From: Candidatus Neomarinimicrobiota bacterium
Lineage (GTDB): Bacteria > Fidelibacterota > Marinisomatia > Marinisomatales > S15-B10
NCBI GenBank assembly: GCA_036476315.1
Contig: JAZGBI010000013.1
Location: forward strand, 1 to 34,197
Direction: 5' to 3'
DNA length: 34,197 nt
Below, one piece after another: positions 15,504 to 23,783 of this stretch. The position numbers and the translations under genes are program-made. The stretch's first letter is position 1. Every line of letters starts with the position of its first letter. The notes under the pieces were generated by a model. It worked only from the letters and a program-made list of their open reading frames with translations. It searched no databases and was not told where the DNA came from.

Positions 15504-16451
15504 CTACCGTCTTTGCTTTTTCAAAGTCATATCCATGAGAACCGCAAGGATAATGACACTTCCTATAACCGTCTGTTGAATGAATGAGGAAACGCCAAGA
15601 AGATTGAGGCCGTTTCTCAGGACTCCCATGATAAATGCGCCGATGAGGGTACCGATGACTCTCCCTTCTCCCCCCATGAGGCTCGTCCCTCCGATAACAG
15701 TGGCTGCGATGGCGTCCAGTTCGTACATGATGCCGGCGATTGGCTGGGCCGAATTCAAACGGGCGTTCAGGATAATGGCGGCCAGGCCACTGAGCATTCC
15801 GGAGATTCCATAAACCACTGTCTTGTGTACCCGCACATTCACGCCAGAAAGGAGTGCCGCCTCTTCGTTACCGCCGATGGCGTAGGTGTAACGTCCCAGC
15901 TTCGTCCGGGTCAATACAAAATGTGCGATCACGTAGACCCCAATCATGATGATGACGGGAGAAGGAATCCCCAGTACTTCTCCTGTTGCCAGAGACCGGA
16001 AGGGTGTTGGAAACCCTGAGATAGGTCTCCCCTGGGTATAAAGCAGAGCAGCCCCCCGTGCAACACTCATCATTCCGAGAGTCGAAATAAAAGGCGGCAG
16101 TCTCCCGTAGGATATGAGAACTCCGTTCACCAGACCGCACAGAAGCCCAACACCCAACCCCGCAACAACTGCAAGGGCAATTGGAGCACCGCCTTGAAGG
16201 GCACTTGCCAGCACAACTCCGGCAAATGCCATGATTGATCCAACGGATAGATCAATTCCCGCCGTGATAATCACAAACGTCAATCCCACGGCGATGATGG
16301 CGTTTATGGACGTCTGTTGAGCAACATTCAATAGATTCGAGACCGTCAGAAAATATGGCGTTAAGATCCAGAGCACAATGATCAGTACGATGAGTCCAAT
16401 CAACGTACCGAACTGGCGAGAATAGTGTAAAATGAAACTCTTTATCGTCAT
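15504..16451 (-). CDS. Sugar ABC transporter permease (RbsC type)
   Basis: A 315-residue inner-membrane permease with about 8-10 hydrophobic segments. LTFVIITAGIDLSVGSIMAF (residues 57-76) is the signature of the ribose/xylose/inositol permease family (BPD_transp_2), and the EAA-like contact loop is seen in GGNEEAALLSGVNVRVHK. Near the C-terminus, GGTSLMGGEGRVIGTLIGA is also typical. It starts two bases after the ATPase stop and is followed by the binding protein. One permease gene is present, so it is probably a homodimer. Confidence 0.9.
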   Translation of the reverse strand: MTIKSFILHYSRQFGTLIGLIVLIIVLWILTPYFLTVSNLLNVAQQTSINAIIAVGLTFVIITAGIDLSVGSIMAFAGVVLASALQGGAPIALAVVAGLGVGLLCGLVNGVLISYGRLPPFISTLGMMSVARGAALLYTQGRPISGFPTPFRSLATGEVLGIPSPVIIMIGVYVIAHFVLTRTKLGRYTYAIGGNEEAALLSGVNVRVHKTVVYGISGMLSGLAAIILNARLNSAQPIAGIMYELDAIAATVIGGTSLMGGEGRVIGTLIGAFIMGVLRNGLNLLGVSSFIQQTVIGSVIILAVLMDMTLKKQRR

Positions 16452-16453
16452 TC

Positions 16454-18025
16454 TCAGTCCGCCAGGGCCCGCTGCAGAATTTTCTCCTGAGTCGCCTCAC
16501 GTGAGGAGAATCGACCGGAGATCATCCCCTGGCACATCACCAGAATCCTGTCGCTCATGCCGATGATTTCCGGCAGCTCTGAAGAAATCATGATAATGCC
16601 AACACCCTCGGCAGTAAGCCTGTTCATCAACTTGTAGATCTCCACTTTCGAAGCCACATCAATCCCCCTCGTTGGCTCGTCAAAAATAAACATATCCGCC
16701 TGACTGCACAGCCATTTGCTCAGCACCACCTTCTGCTGATTTCCTCCACTCAAGAACGTCGCTTTTTGATCCAGACCGGTGGTTTTGATGGCCAGCTCCT
16801 TTACATACTGCTCCGCAGAACTGTTCTCCTCTCCAACGTTCATCACACCAAACGTCGCGAACCGATCTACACTGGGCAGACAGATGTTCTCCTTCAAAGT
16901 CAGATCCAAGACCAATCCCTGGGACTTTCTATCCTCTGTTAAGAATCCGATGCCAAGACTGATAGCCTGACGCGGCGATTTGATGTCGATCAACTGACGC
17001 TTAACATAGACTTTGCCAGAATCCATTCTGTCAACGCCAAAGATCACGCGTGCCAGCTGCGTCCGGCCCGATCCAAGAAGACCGGAAATGCCGAGAATCT
17101 CCCCTTTGTGAAGAGAAAATGTGATGTCTTTTAACATTCCCTTTTTGCAAAGATTCTCCACCCTCAGAATCTCTTCTCCCCGCGGGGATTTCTTTTTGGG
17201 GAAGTGTTCCTTTAGTTCCCGGTTGGCCATCATGCGGATGAGTTGATCTCGGGAGGTGTCTTTTATGTCCACGGTCGCGATATGCCGTCCGTCGCGGAGA
17301 ACTGTTACCTTGTTTCCTATTTGGAAAACCTCTTCCAGCCGGTGCGAGATGTAGATGATGGATACTTTCCTTTCCTTCAGTCGCCGTATGGCGGAAAAAA
17401 GCTGAGCAATTTCGTTATCGGTCAGGGCGGAAGTGGGCTCATCCATGATGAGGATCTTCGCGTGAAGCGAAAGAGATTTGGCTACTTCAACCATTTGCTG
17501 CTGGGCCACGCCCAGGTTCTTCACTACACTCCGGGCCGAGATCTCTACGCCCAGATCATCCAGAATCGCCTGGGCCCGCTGGAACATTCTCCTTTTGTCG
17601 ATCACCCCCATCTGGGTGGGCTCGCGACCAAGGAAAATGTTCTCTCCCGCGGTGAGTTGAGGGACAAGATTCAGTTCCTGATAGATGATGCTGATGCCGG
17701 CATCTTGAGCATACCTTGGATTTCTTATGTCTGTCTCCTCACCAAAGAGAATAATCTCTCCGTCCGTCTTCTGGTAGGCTCCGCCCAAGATTTTTACCAG
17801 GGTCGATTTTCCTGCGCCGTTCTCTCCAAGAAGTACGTGAACTTCCGCCTCATTCAGCTCAAAATGGACATTGTCCAGGGCGATGACCCCGGGGAACTCC
17901 TTCCGGATGTTGATCATCTTGAGTACGGTATTGTTGTCTGAGGTCTTCAAATGAGTTCTATTGCTTTGAGAAATGACGATGGAGCAGGAGCGGTCGGGGG
18001 TGGTGTTTTCGATAGAATATAACAC
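16454..18025 (-). CDS. Sugar ABC transporter ATP-binding protein, two-domain (RbsA type)
   Basis: Two fused nucleotide-binding domains, about 500 residues. The first has Walker A GENGAGKSTL, signature LGVAQQQMVEVAKS and Walker B ILIMDEPTSAL. The second has the degenerate Walker A GLLGSGRTQL usual in RbsA/MglA/XylG proteins, signature LSGGNQQKVVLSKW and Walker B MFIFDEPTRGID. The frame opens at a GTG at 18025, but the family normally begins about 10 residues before KMINIRKEFPGV. A TTG at 17950 or the ATG at 17917 is therefore more likely to be the real start; none has a strong ribosome-binding site. It is the first transporter gene after the two dehydrogenases. Confidence 0.9.
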   Translation of the reverse strand: MLYSIENTTPDRSCSIVISQSNRTHLKTSDNNTVLKMINIRKEFPGVIALDNVHFELNEAEVHVLLGENGAGKSTLVKILGGAYQKTDGEIILFGEETDIRNPRYAQDAGISIIYQELNLVPQLTAGENIFLGREPTQMGVIDKRRMFQRAQAILDDLGVEISARSVVKNLGVAQQQMVEVAKSLSLHAKILIMDEPTSALTDNEIAQLFSAIRRLKERKVSIIYISHRLEEVFQIGNKVTVLRDGRHIATVDIKDTSRDQLIRMMANRELKEHFPKKKSPRGEEILRVENLCKKGMLKDITFSLHKGEILGISGLLGSGRTQLARVIFGVDRMDSGKVYVKRQLIDIKSPRQAISLGIGFLTEDRKSQGLVLDLTLKENICLPSVDRFATFGVMNVGEENSSAEQYVKELAIKTTGLDQKATFLSGGNQQKVVLSKWLCSQADMFIFDEPTRGIDVASKVEIYKLMNRLTAEGVGIIMISSELPEIIGMSDRILVMCQGMISGRFSSREATQEKILQRALAD

Positions 18026-18122
18026 CGCACCCTGTCATCGATACCAGATAGGCGACGCTCCATAGCCAGTCGAGGAATTCGAATGTCACTCTGCCGGACA
18101 TGATGTCAACTGCTCTCGACGA

Positions 18123-19118
18123 TTATGTCTGGAGCATTACCAGCCTGTTCTCTTGCAGGGACTGTTTGGCTGCAAGTCCGATTTGAATAGCGAGCAGACC
18201 GTCCCTCCCGGTGACCGGAGGGTCAGAATCTTCCCTGATGGCTTTGAAGAACTCTCTTATTTCCTTCTTGTACGATTCCCGGTACCGTTCGACAAAGAAA
18301 TGGAGAGGCTTGTCGGCAACGACACCCTCCTCCGTGCTCAGAACGGTTTCGGTAGGAGTCCTGTTACCGGCCACCATGCTCCCGCGAGAGCCAAAAACTT
18401 CGATGCGTTGATCGTAGCCAAAAACGGCTTTGCGGCTATTGTCGATCACCGCGAGGGCTCCGCTTTTCAATCTCATCGAGGTTATGGCTGTGTCAACGTC
18501 CCCGGCGATGCCGATGGCACTATCTACCAGAACCGAACCGGCAGCATAGACTTGTTCCACCTCGCTTCCCGACAGATATCGGACCATGTCAAAATCGTGA
18601 ATCGCCATATCGAGAAAAATCCCTCCCGATGTTTGAACATACTCTACGGGTGGAGGAGAGGGGTCGCGGGATGTGATCTTGATGATATGGACGGAACCGA
18701 TCTTGCGGGAAGTAACAGCCGTCTTCAGACTCATGAAATCTGCATCGAAGCGACGGTTGAATCCTACCTGAAGTTTTACACCCTGTTGTCGGACGATCTT
18801 CAGAGCCTTTTCAATCCGGTCCGGATCAAGGGCAATCGGCTTTTCGCAGAAGACATGTTTCCCGGACAGGGCCGCTTTGATGACTTGCTCCGTATGAAGT
18901 TCAGAGGGCGAGCAGATGATAACCGCTTCTATCTGTGGATCCGAGAATATCTCTTCTGGGTTGAGAGTGGCGTTCAGTGCAAGATCTCTGGCCCACGTCT
19001 CATCCATGAATGGATCAGCTACTGTTTTGACCCGAGCGCCTCGCATTCTGAGGATGTTCTCCACACGGAGCTTTCCTATTCTGCCGGCCCCAAGAACGCC
19101 GACGGTCACAGACTTCAT
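18123..19118 (-). CDS. iolG: Gfo/Idh/MocA oxidoreductase, inositol 2-dehydrogenase type (copy 2)
   Basis: A 331-residue NAD-dependent dehydrogenase. The Rossmann motif is VGVLGAGRIG (Gly10, Gly12, Gly15), then FCEKPIALDP with Lys93, and FLDMAIHDFDMVRYL with Asp170 and His174. These correspond to the Lys97, Asp172 and His176 catalytic set of B. subtilis IolG. The probable reaction is oxidation of myo-inositol (or an isomer) to its inosose. Its ATG overlaps the stop of the preceding, paralogous gene (ATGA). Two dehydrogenases in tandem suggest different isomers, for example myo- and scyllo-inositol, but which is which cannot be read from the sequence. Confidence 0.88.
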   Translation of the reverse strand: MKSVTVGVLGAGRIGKLRVENILRMRGARVKTVADPFMDETWARDLALNATLNPEEIFSDPQIEAVIICSPSELHTEQVIKAALSGKHVFCEKPIALDPDRIEKALKIVRQQGVKLQVGFNRRFDADFMSLKTAVTSRKIGSVHIIKITSRDPSPPPVEYVQTSGGIFLDMAIHDFDMVRYLSGSEVEQVYAAGSVLVDSAIGIAGDVDTAITSMRLKSGALAVIDNSRKAVFGYDQRIEVFGSRGSMVAGNRTPTETVLSTEEGVVADKPLHFFVERYRESYKKEIREFFKAIREDSDPPVTGRDGLLAIQIGLAAKQSLQENRLVMLQT

Positions 19119-20143
19119 CCTTGCACCCTCACTGGCTTATTTTCCCTGCGCGACAATGCGGCAGCGGTGGCGATGTTGATCGCCGCCACGGCATCTTCAC
19201 CCGTAACGGATGGATCCGTTTCATTCCGGATACAGTCAAAGAACTCTTTGATCTCCTGGACGAATGCTTCTTTGAACCGTTCAACAAACGAATAGTGCGG
19301 TTTGTCCATAAACACACCGGTTTCCGTACTAAGCGTGGTACCGGTGGGTCTTGTATTGTCTGCCCGGACGCTTCCCAGAGAACCGAAAACCTCGACCCGC
19401 TGGTCATACCCATAGTGGGTCTCCCGACTATTGTCGATGATACAGAGCGCGCCGTCGGACATCTTCAGCGTTATCAGGGCAGTGTCAATGTCTCCGAGTC
19501 TTTCGAGCGCTGGATCGATGAGCACCGCACCCATGGCAAACACCTCTTCCACCTCGGAGCCGGTCAAGAAGCGGGCGGTGTCAAAATCGTGGATGCAAAA
19601 ATCGAGGAAAAGCCCTCCCGACTTTGGGACAAACTCAAGATCCGGTCTGACAGGATCTCGGTTAGTTATCGTAATAATGTGAGGTGCCCCCACTGCCCCC
19701 CTTTCAACAATCTCCCGCACTTTTCGGAAATCGGGATCGAATCTCCGGTTGAATCCCACCTGAAGCTTCACACCGGCTGTTCTAGCTGCCTCAACCGCCT
19801 CGGAAACGCCCCCCGGGTCAAAAGCAACCGGTTTTTCACAGAAAATATGCTTACCCGCCTGGGCCGCCCCCAGGATGAGATCAACGTGTGCAGTGGAGGA
19901 TGCCGCAATGACAACGGCCTCAATCTCCGGATCTTCGTAGACCTCCTTGGCACTCAATGACTTCACGGGAATCCCGGATTTTCTGGCCCATGCTTCATCC
20001 AGGTCTATATCAACAACTGATTTGAGTAATACTTCAGGTAAATAGAGTTGTATATTACTGGCATGCATCTTACCGATACGGCCGGCACCGATAAGTCCTG
20101 CAACGACCTGCCTGTCGTCTCGAGAATGTCCTCTACGGTTCAT
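19115..20143 (-). CDS. iolG: Gfo/Idh/MocA oxidoreductase, inositol 2-dehydrogenase type (copy 1)
   Basis: A 342-residue paralogue of the next gene. Shared blocks include AGLIGAGRIGKM (residues 15-26), HIFCEKPVAFDPGG, GVKLQVGFNRRFDPDF, FLDFCIHDFDTARFLTGSEV and NSRETHYGYDQRVEVFGS. The NAD motif and the Lys, Asp and His of the active site are all kept. The start ATG overlaps the regulator stop codon by 4 bases (ATGA), which fixes the start and shows coupling. The pair probably arose by tandem duplication. Role as for its neighbour: the first, NAD-dependent step of inositol breakdown. Confidence 0.88.
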   Translation of the reverse strand: MNRRGHSRDDRQVVAGLIGAGRIGKMHASNIQLYLPEVLLKSVVDIDLDEAWARKSGIPVKSLSAKEVYEDPEIEAVVIAASSTAHVDLILGAAQAGKHIFCEKPVAFDPGGVSEAVEAARTAGVKLQVGFNRRFDPDFRKVREIVERGAVGAPHIITITNRDPVRPDLEFVPKSGGLFLDFCIHDFDTARFLTGSEVEEVFAMGAVLIDPALERLGDIDTALITLKMSDGALCIIDNSRETHYGYDQRVEVFGSLGSVRADNTRPTGTTLSTETGVFMDKPHYSFVERFKEAFVQEIKEFFDCIRNETDPSVTGEDAVAAINIATAAALSRRENKPVRVQG

Positions 20144-21234
20144 GTGGGTTGCGCTGCAATGGTGGCAACGGACGATCGTTCCACCATGTATGATTTCAGC
20201 ACGATTCCTCGAGGCTTCTTGATCTGCCGCCGGATACGGGACATGATAAGCTTCATACTTTCCTGTCCCATCTCGTAAATGGGCTGGTGCATGGTGGTCA
20301 GGGAAATGGTTGTGAATGGCAAATCGTCGTACCCAACCAGGGAAATATCACCGGGAATGGAAATACCCAGCTGGTTTGCAGCCGCGTAGAACTGAAGAGC
20401 AATCCGGTCGTGCACGGCAAAGACAGCTGTTATTCTGTCTCTTTTGCCCAAGAGGTTGAGAGCGTGCTGAAAATATCGTTTCTCGACAAAAGGACCGGGC
20501 TCGGCAATAATAATGGAACTATCAATAGGAACATTGTGGTTCCCAAGGGCTTCCTTGTAGCCCTCGAGCCTCAGCCTCTCCGTGGAGAAAAGGGTGCTCA
20601 AGGTTATCCCTATTTTCCTGTGACCTTTCTTGATAAGATACTCTGTCAGTTCATAAGCCCCCTCAAAATTGTCCGTGGTCACATAGTCAATGCCGACTCC
20701 CTCCAGGGTGCGGTCGGCGAGGACAATGGGTATCTTTTTTCGTGCAAATTTGTCAATGATCTGCAGGTTCTTTTCATCCGCGGCTGCCGTGGGAACAAAT
20801 ATGACGCCACTCACAGAGTTCTCGATAAGACGATTGGCGTGAAACTCAGCCTTGACAAATAGGTCATCCGTATTGCAGATGATCAGGCTGTGTTTGCTTT
20901 TTGCAGCCTCATCTTCAGCCCCTCGTGCCAATTCGGGAGCATACCCCCTCCGGATATCCGGTATCAGGATGGCCACAATGGTCTGTTTTCCCGAATCTAC
21001 ATTCCTTTCGAGAACAAACGTTCCCAGCCGTTTCTTTCGTACCAGATAACCCATGTTCACCAGATTCTGCACCGCCTGTCGAACCGTCGTCCGAGCCAGA
21101 CCCGTTAGCTCAACCAGCTCCCTGTCGGTAAAGATCTTTTCATTGGGCTTGAACACCCCCTGTTCGATTTGCTCGATAAGCCAGGTCTGCAGCTGAAAGT
21201 AGGAAGGTACGGGACTGGTTCGGTCGATGATCAT
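20140..21234 (-). CDS. GntR-type DNA-binding domain fused to a LacI-like ligand domain (AraR-like regulator)
   Basis: A 364-residue repressor-type protein. Residues 1-75 are a GntR winged helix-turn-helix: PVPSYFQLQTWLIEQIEQG, then FTDRELVELTGLARTTVRQA and GYLVRKKRLGTFV. Residues 85-355 are a periplasmic-binding-protein fold as in LacI: VAILIPDIRRGYAPELARGA, VSGVIFVPTAA, YVTTDNFEGAYELTEYLI, SLVGYDDLPFTTISLTTMHQ. B. subtilis AraR has this same architecture. It is the first gene of the inositol operon and likely senses inositol or an intermediate and controls both divergent transcripts. The start ATG has TAGGAAA about 7 bases upstream. Confidence 0.9.
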   Translation of the reverse strand: MIIDRTSPVPSYFQLQTWLIEQIEQGVFKPNEKIFTDRELVELTGLARTTVRQAVQNLVNMGYLVRKKRLGTFVLERNVDSGKQTIVAILIPDIRRGYAPELARGAEDEAAKSKHSLIICNTDDLFVKAEFHANRLIENSVSGVIFVPTAAADEKNLQIIDKFARKKIPIVLADRTLEGVGIDYVTTDNFEGAYELTEYLIKKGHRKIGITLSTLFSTERLRLEGYKEALGNHNVPIDSSIIIAEPGPFVEKRYFQHALNLLGKRDRITAVFAVHDRIALQFYAAANQLGISIPGDISLVGYDDLPFTTISLTTMHQPIYEMGQESMKLIMSRIRRQIKKPRGIVLKSYMVERSSVATIAAQPT

Positions 21235-21275
21235 AGGTATTTCCTATCGGAGTAGCATATCCAATTGTCTGTACG

Positions 21276-21304
21276 ATTATACCAAAAGAAATCCTAAATG
21301 TCAA
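21276..21304 (-). promoter_or_regulatory. Consensus sigma-70-type promoter of the regulator/inositol operon
   Basis: On the minus strand TTGACA (21299-21304), exactly 17 bases, then TATAAT (21276-21281) with an upstream TG (TGGTATAAT, extended -10). Both boxes are perfect. The regulator ATG lies 41 bases downstream of the -10 box. Confidence 0.8.
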
Positions 21305-21547
21305 AGTAGTTAGGAATTCTCACGTCAGAACTCTCAACCTGCATAAACAGTGGAGCGTCAGGTTGTCTCCCTTCCGGAAATGAAGAGGTGATCGTTTTAC
21401 CCACTAATAATCAGACAATTACGCGTGAGAACTATGGGCAGAGAAAAAATGTTTGTTTTTCTCCGTTGGGTATATGACTTAGAATCGATGGAGCATTGAA
21501 GGGTTATTGGGGTTATTCTTCTCACAGGATGATTAAGTATTTAAGTA

Positions 21548-21573
21548 TATACAATTACTCTATACAATCACTA
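21548..21573 (+). promoter_or_regulatory. Tandem 13-mer, possible operator/-10 region
   Basis: TATACAATTACTC is followed directly by TATACAATCACTA (11 of 13 identical). It lies 36 bases before the phytase-fusion ATG, so the copies could be overlapping -10 boxes (TACAAT) or regulator sites with one helical turn plus 2-3 bases spacing. No strong -35 box was seen. Confidence 0.4.
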
Positions 21574-21608
21574 CATCCGAAAAGGCACTTGAACGGAGGG
21601 AATTTAGC

Positions 21609-22409
21609 ATGAAAACAAGAGGAGTTGCTGTTTCACTCTACGCTGCCATCGTGTTGATATGCATGATGGCCCTCCCCTATCAAGCTGACGCCCAGTCCGG
21701 TCGCATTACTGGAAGGGTTACAGATGCAGGGACGGGAAATCCTTTGCCTGGAGCCAATGTGGTTGTCAATGGAACAAACTTCGGGGATGCAACGAGTGTC
21801 ACAGGCGAGTTCCTGATCGCCCGCGTTCCGTCAGGAGAACATACTCTTAATGTAGACTACCTCGGCTTCGCAAGTCAGTCAGCGGAGATTACTGTAAGTG
21901 CCGATCAGGTAGTGATCCAGGACTTCTCCCTCTCGGAGCAGCCAATTGTCGGCGAAGAGAATGCGGGCATCTGGAAGTTTGAGGCGGAACCTGATGGAAA
22001 TTCAGAAAAGTTCCTCGTAGATTCCATCGGACCACATCTTGTGGCAGACGTGGAGGGACTTGCGATCTATTATGCCAACGATTCCAGAGGGTACCTGATT
22101 GCCTCCAGCCAGGGGAACGATTCCTACGTCATCTATGAGCGGGAGGAAAATCATAAGTACGTTGGGACATTCCGCATTGCTGCAGGTGAAACCATCGACG
22201 GAACGTTCGACACGGACGGTATTGACGTCTCCAATTTTGCACTTGCCCCCCTCTTCCCCGGCGGAATATTCGTCGTTCAGGATGGGAGTAATCCGGGGGG
22301 GAATCAGAATTTCAAGTGCGTCCAGTGGGAACTGATAGCTCGACTATTCGATCCCCCCCTGCTTGTCGATACACGGTGGGACCCACGGACAGTGGGCTCC
22401 GGGAAGTAA
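21609..22409 (+). CDS. Secreted CarboxypepD_reg domain fused to the C-terminal part of a beta-propeller phytase
   Basis: A 266-residue exported protein. Residues 1-28 are a signal peptide (cut after ADA). Residues 31-112 are a CarboxypepD_reg/plug-like beta sandwich (GRITGRVTDAGTGNPLPGAN to DFSLSEQ). From about residue 116 the sequence is that of the last blades of a beta-propeller phytase: EENAGIWKFEAEPDG, VEGLAIYYANDSRGYLIASS, YVIYEREENHKYVGTFRI, DGTFDTDGIDV, GGIFVVQDG and NQNFKCVQWELIA. Full enzymes have about 350 residues in six blades, so the first half is missing, with many of the calcium and phosphate ligands. An in-frame deletion is likely and activity is doubtful. GGAGGG lies 8 bases before the ATG. 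Divergence from the inositol operon fits an inositol-phosphate function. Confidence 0.82.
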   Translation: MKTRGVAVSLYAAIVLICMMALPYQADAQSGRITGRVTDAGTGNPLPGANVVVNGTNFGDATSVTGEFLIARVPSGEHTLNVDYLGFASQSAEITVSADQVVIQDFSLSEQPIVGEENAGIWKFEAEPDGNSEKFLVDSIGPHLVADVEGLAIYYANDSRGYLIASSQGNDSYVIYEREENHKYVGTFRIAAGETIDGTFDTDGIDVSNFALAPLFPGGIFVVQDGSNPGGNQNFKCVQWELIARLFDPPLLVDTRWDPRTVGSGK

Positions 22410-22430
22410 CCAGATACATAGTTAACGGCC

Positions 22431-23771
22431 ATGTGGCTAATCTCACTACTCATCCTCTGCGTCCTGTTCATCGTTTTCTCCACCACGAAGCTGAAGCTTC
22501 ACCCATTCGTGTCCCTTCTTCTCGCCGCCCTGGCATTTGGACTGCTCTCCGGGATGCCCCTCAGCACCATCAACGAATCCATTGTGGATGGTTTTGGCAC
22601 CACAATCGGATATATCGGCATTGTCATCGTCGCCGGCACAATTATCGGAACTTTTCTTCAAGAATCCGGCGGTGCTTTTGCCATGGCCAACACGATCCTC
22701 AAAGTGACCGGAAAGAAAAACGTTCCCATGGCCATGGGTATCATTGGCTATGTCGTGTCTGTCCCGGTCTTCTGCGATTCGGGATTCGTGCTACTGTCAC
22801 CACTGAACAAGGCTCTTTCCAAGAAAGCTGGAATCACTCTCGCCGCGAGCGCCATCGCCCTGAGCCTGGGACTCTACGCCACCCATACCATGGTACCACC
22901 GACCCCGGGACCCATTGCAGCCACGGCGATTCTGAATGCAGATATCGGACAGGTGATACTTCTCGGCCTTATGGTCTCCATACCTGCTCTGGTTATCGGA
23001 TGGCTCTTTGCCGTGAAAGTGGGGTCAAGAATTGATATTGATCCTGAGCCCGACCTATCCGAAGCCGACATCCAGGCAAGGATTTCCGAGGCACCTTCAG
23101 CGCCGAAGGCTTTCCTCCCCATTGTTCTCCCTATCATCCTCATCGTGTTGAGATCGATAGCCGACTTCCCGACGAAACCGTTTGGAGAAGGTTCGCTCCA
23201 GGAGGTGATCGGTTTTGTCGGACATCCGGTCATCGCACTTCTCGTGGGCGTTCTGATCGCATTCACGCTCCCAAGACGTTTTGACAAACAGATGCTTTCT
23301 TCCTCAGGTTGGATCGGACAGGCTCTGGCAAGTGGGGCAATTATTATCCTCATAACCGGGGCGGGTGGCGCTTTTGGCAAGATCCTGCAGAATTCGGGGA
23401 TCGCTGACATCCTGGGGGAAAACCTCGCTGGTGCGAAGCTTGGCATATGGCTCCCCTTTTTCCTTGCGGCAGCCATAAAATCGGCCCAGGGCTCTTCCAC
23501 CGTTGCCATTATTACAGCAGCTTCTCTTCTCGCCCCTCTGTTGGAACCCCTTGGATTTGACTCAGGCCTGGGGAAAGCTCTTACTGTAGTGGCCATTGGG
23601 GCCGGATCCATGGTGGTCTCCCACGCCAACGACAGTTATTTCTGGATCGTTACCCAGCTGTCAAATATGGACGTAAAGACAGGATACAGACTGCAGACTG
23701 TGGGGACCCTGGTTGTGGGTCTTGCTGCTGCAGTGATCGTCTGGGTTATTAGCCTTGTCTGGACACCCTAA
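22431..23771 (+). CDS. GntP-family gluconate/organic-acid:H+ symporter
   Basis: A 446-residue permease with about 12 membrane segments. Family features are KLHPFVSLLLAALAFGLLSG near the N-terminus, FGTTIGYIGIVIVAGTIIGT, VPVFCDSGFVLLSPLNKAL, HTMVPPTPGPIAAT and, near the C-terminus, AQGSSTVAIITAASL and SHANDSYFWIV. GntP members carry gluconate and related sugar acids. Here it may move inositol, a sugar acid or an aldonate linked to the pathway; substrate unknown. It starts 21 bases after the phytase-fusion gene and appears co-transcribed with it. No gluconate kinase gene is nearby. Confidence 0.92.
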   Translation: MWLISLLILCVLFIVFSTTKLKLHPFVSLLLAALAFGLLSGMPLSTINESIVDGFGTTIGYIGIVIVAGTIIGTFLQESGGAFAMANTILKVTGKKNVPMAMGIIGYVVSVPVFCDSGFVLLSPLNKALSKKAGITLAASAIALSLGLYATHTMVPPTPGPIAATAILNADIGQVILLGLMVSIPALVIGWLFAVKVGSRIDIDPEPDLSEADIQARISEAPSAPKAFLPIVLPIILIVLRSIADFPTKPFGEGSLQEVIGFVGHPVIALLVGVLIAFTLPRRFDKQMLSSSGWIGQALASGAIIILITGAGGAFGKILQNSGIADILGENLAGAKLGIWLPFFLAAAIKSAQGSSTVAIITAASLLAPLLEPLGFDSGLGKALTVVAIGAGSMVVSHANDSYFWIVTQLSNMDVKTGYRLQTVGTLVVGLAAAVIVWVISLVWTP

Positions 23772-23783
23772 CTAATCATCGGG

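Larger units (their letters stand above)
21235..21608. other. Divergent control region of the inositol island
   Basis: 374 bases between the regulator operon and the phytase-fusion gene. It holds a consensus leftward promoter (21276-21304), an imperfect dyad ATTGT-ctgt-ACGAT (21264-21277) touching its -10 box, and a tandem 13-mer (21548-21573) near the rightward gene. ATTGTA/TACAAT-like sequences occur on both sides, so a shared operator is possible. No coding remnant was recognised. Confidence 0.5.

Noticed and set aside
17958-18101. A 47-codon minus-strand frame with one hydrophobic segment (FLDWLWSVAYLVSMTGCGVI) in front of the sugar ABC ATPase
   Set aside because: It overlaps the uncertain N-terminus of the ATPase in another frame, has no clear ribosome-binding site and matches nothing known to me; it is probably chance.
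18153-19295. A 380-codon plus-strand open frame opposite the two dehydrogenases
   Set aside because: It is fully antisense to two well-supported genes, its product has no recognisable pattern, and such long shadows are common opposite GC-biased genes.
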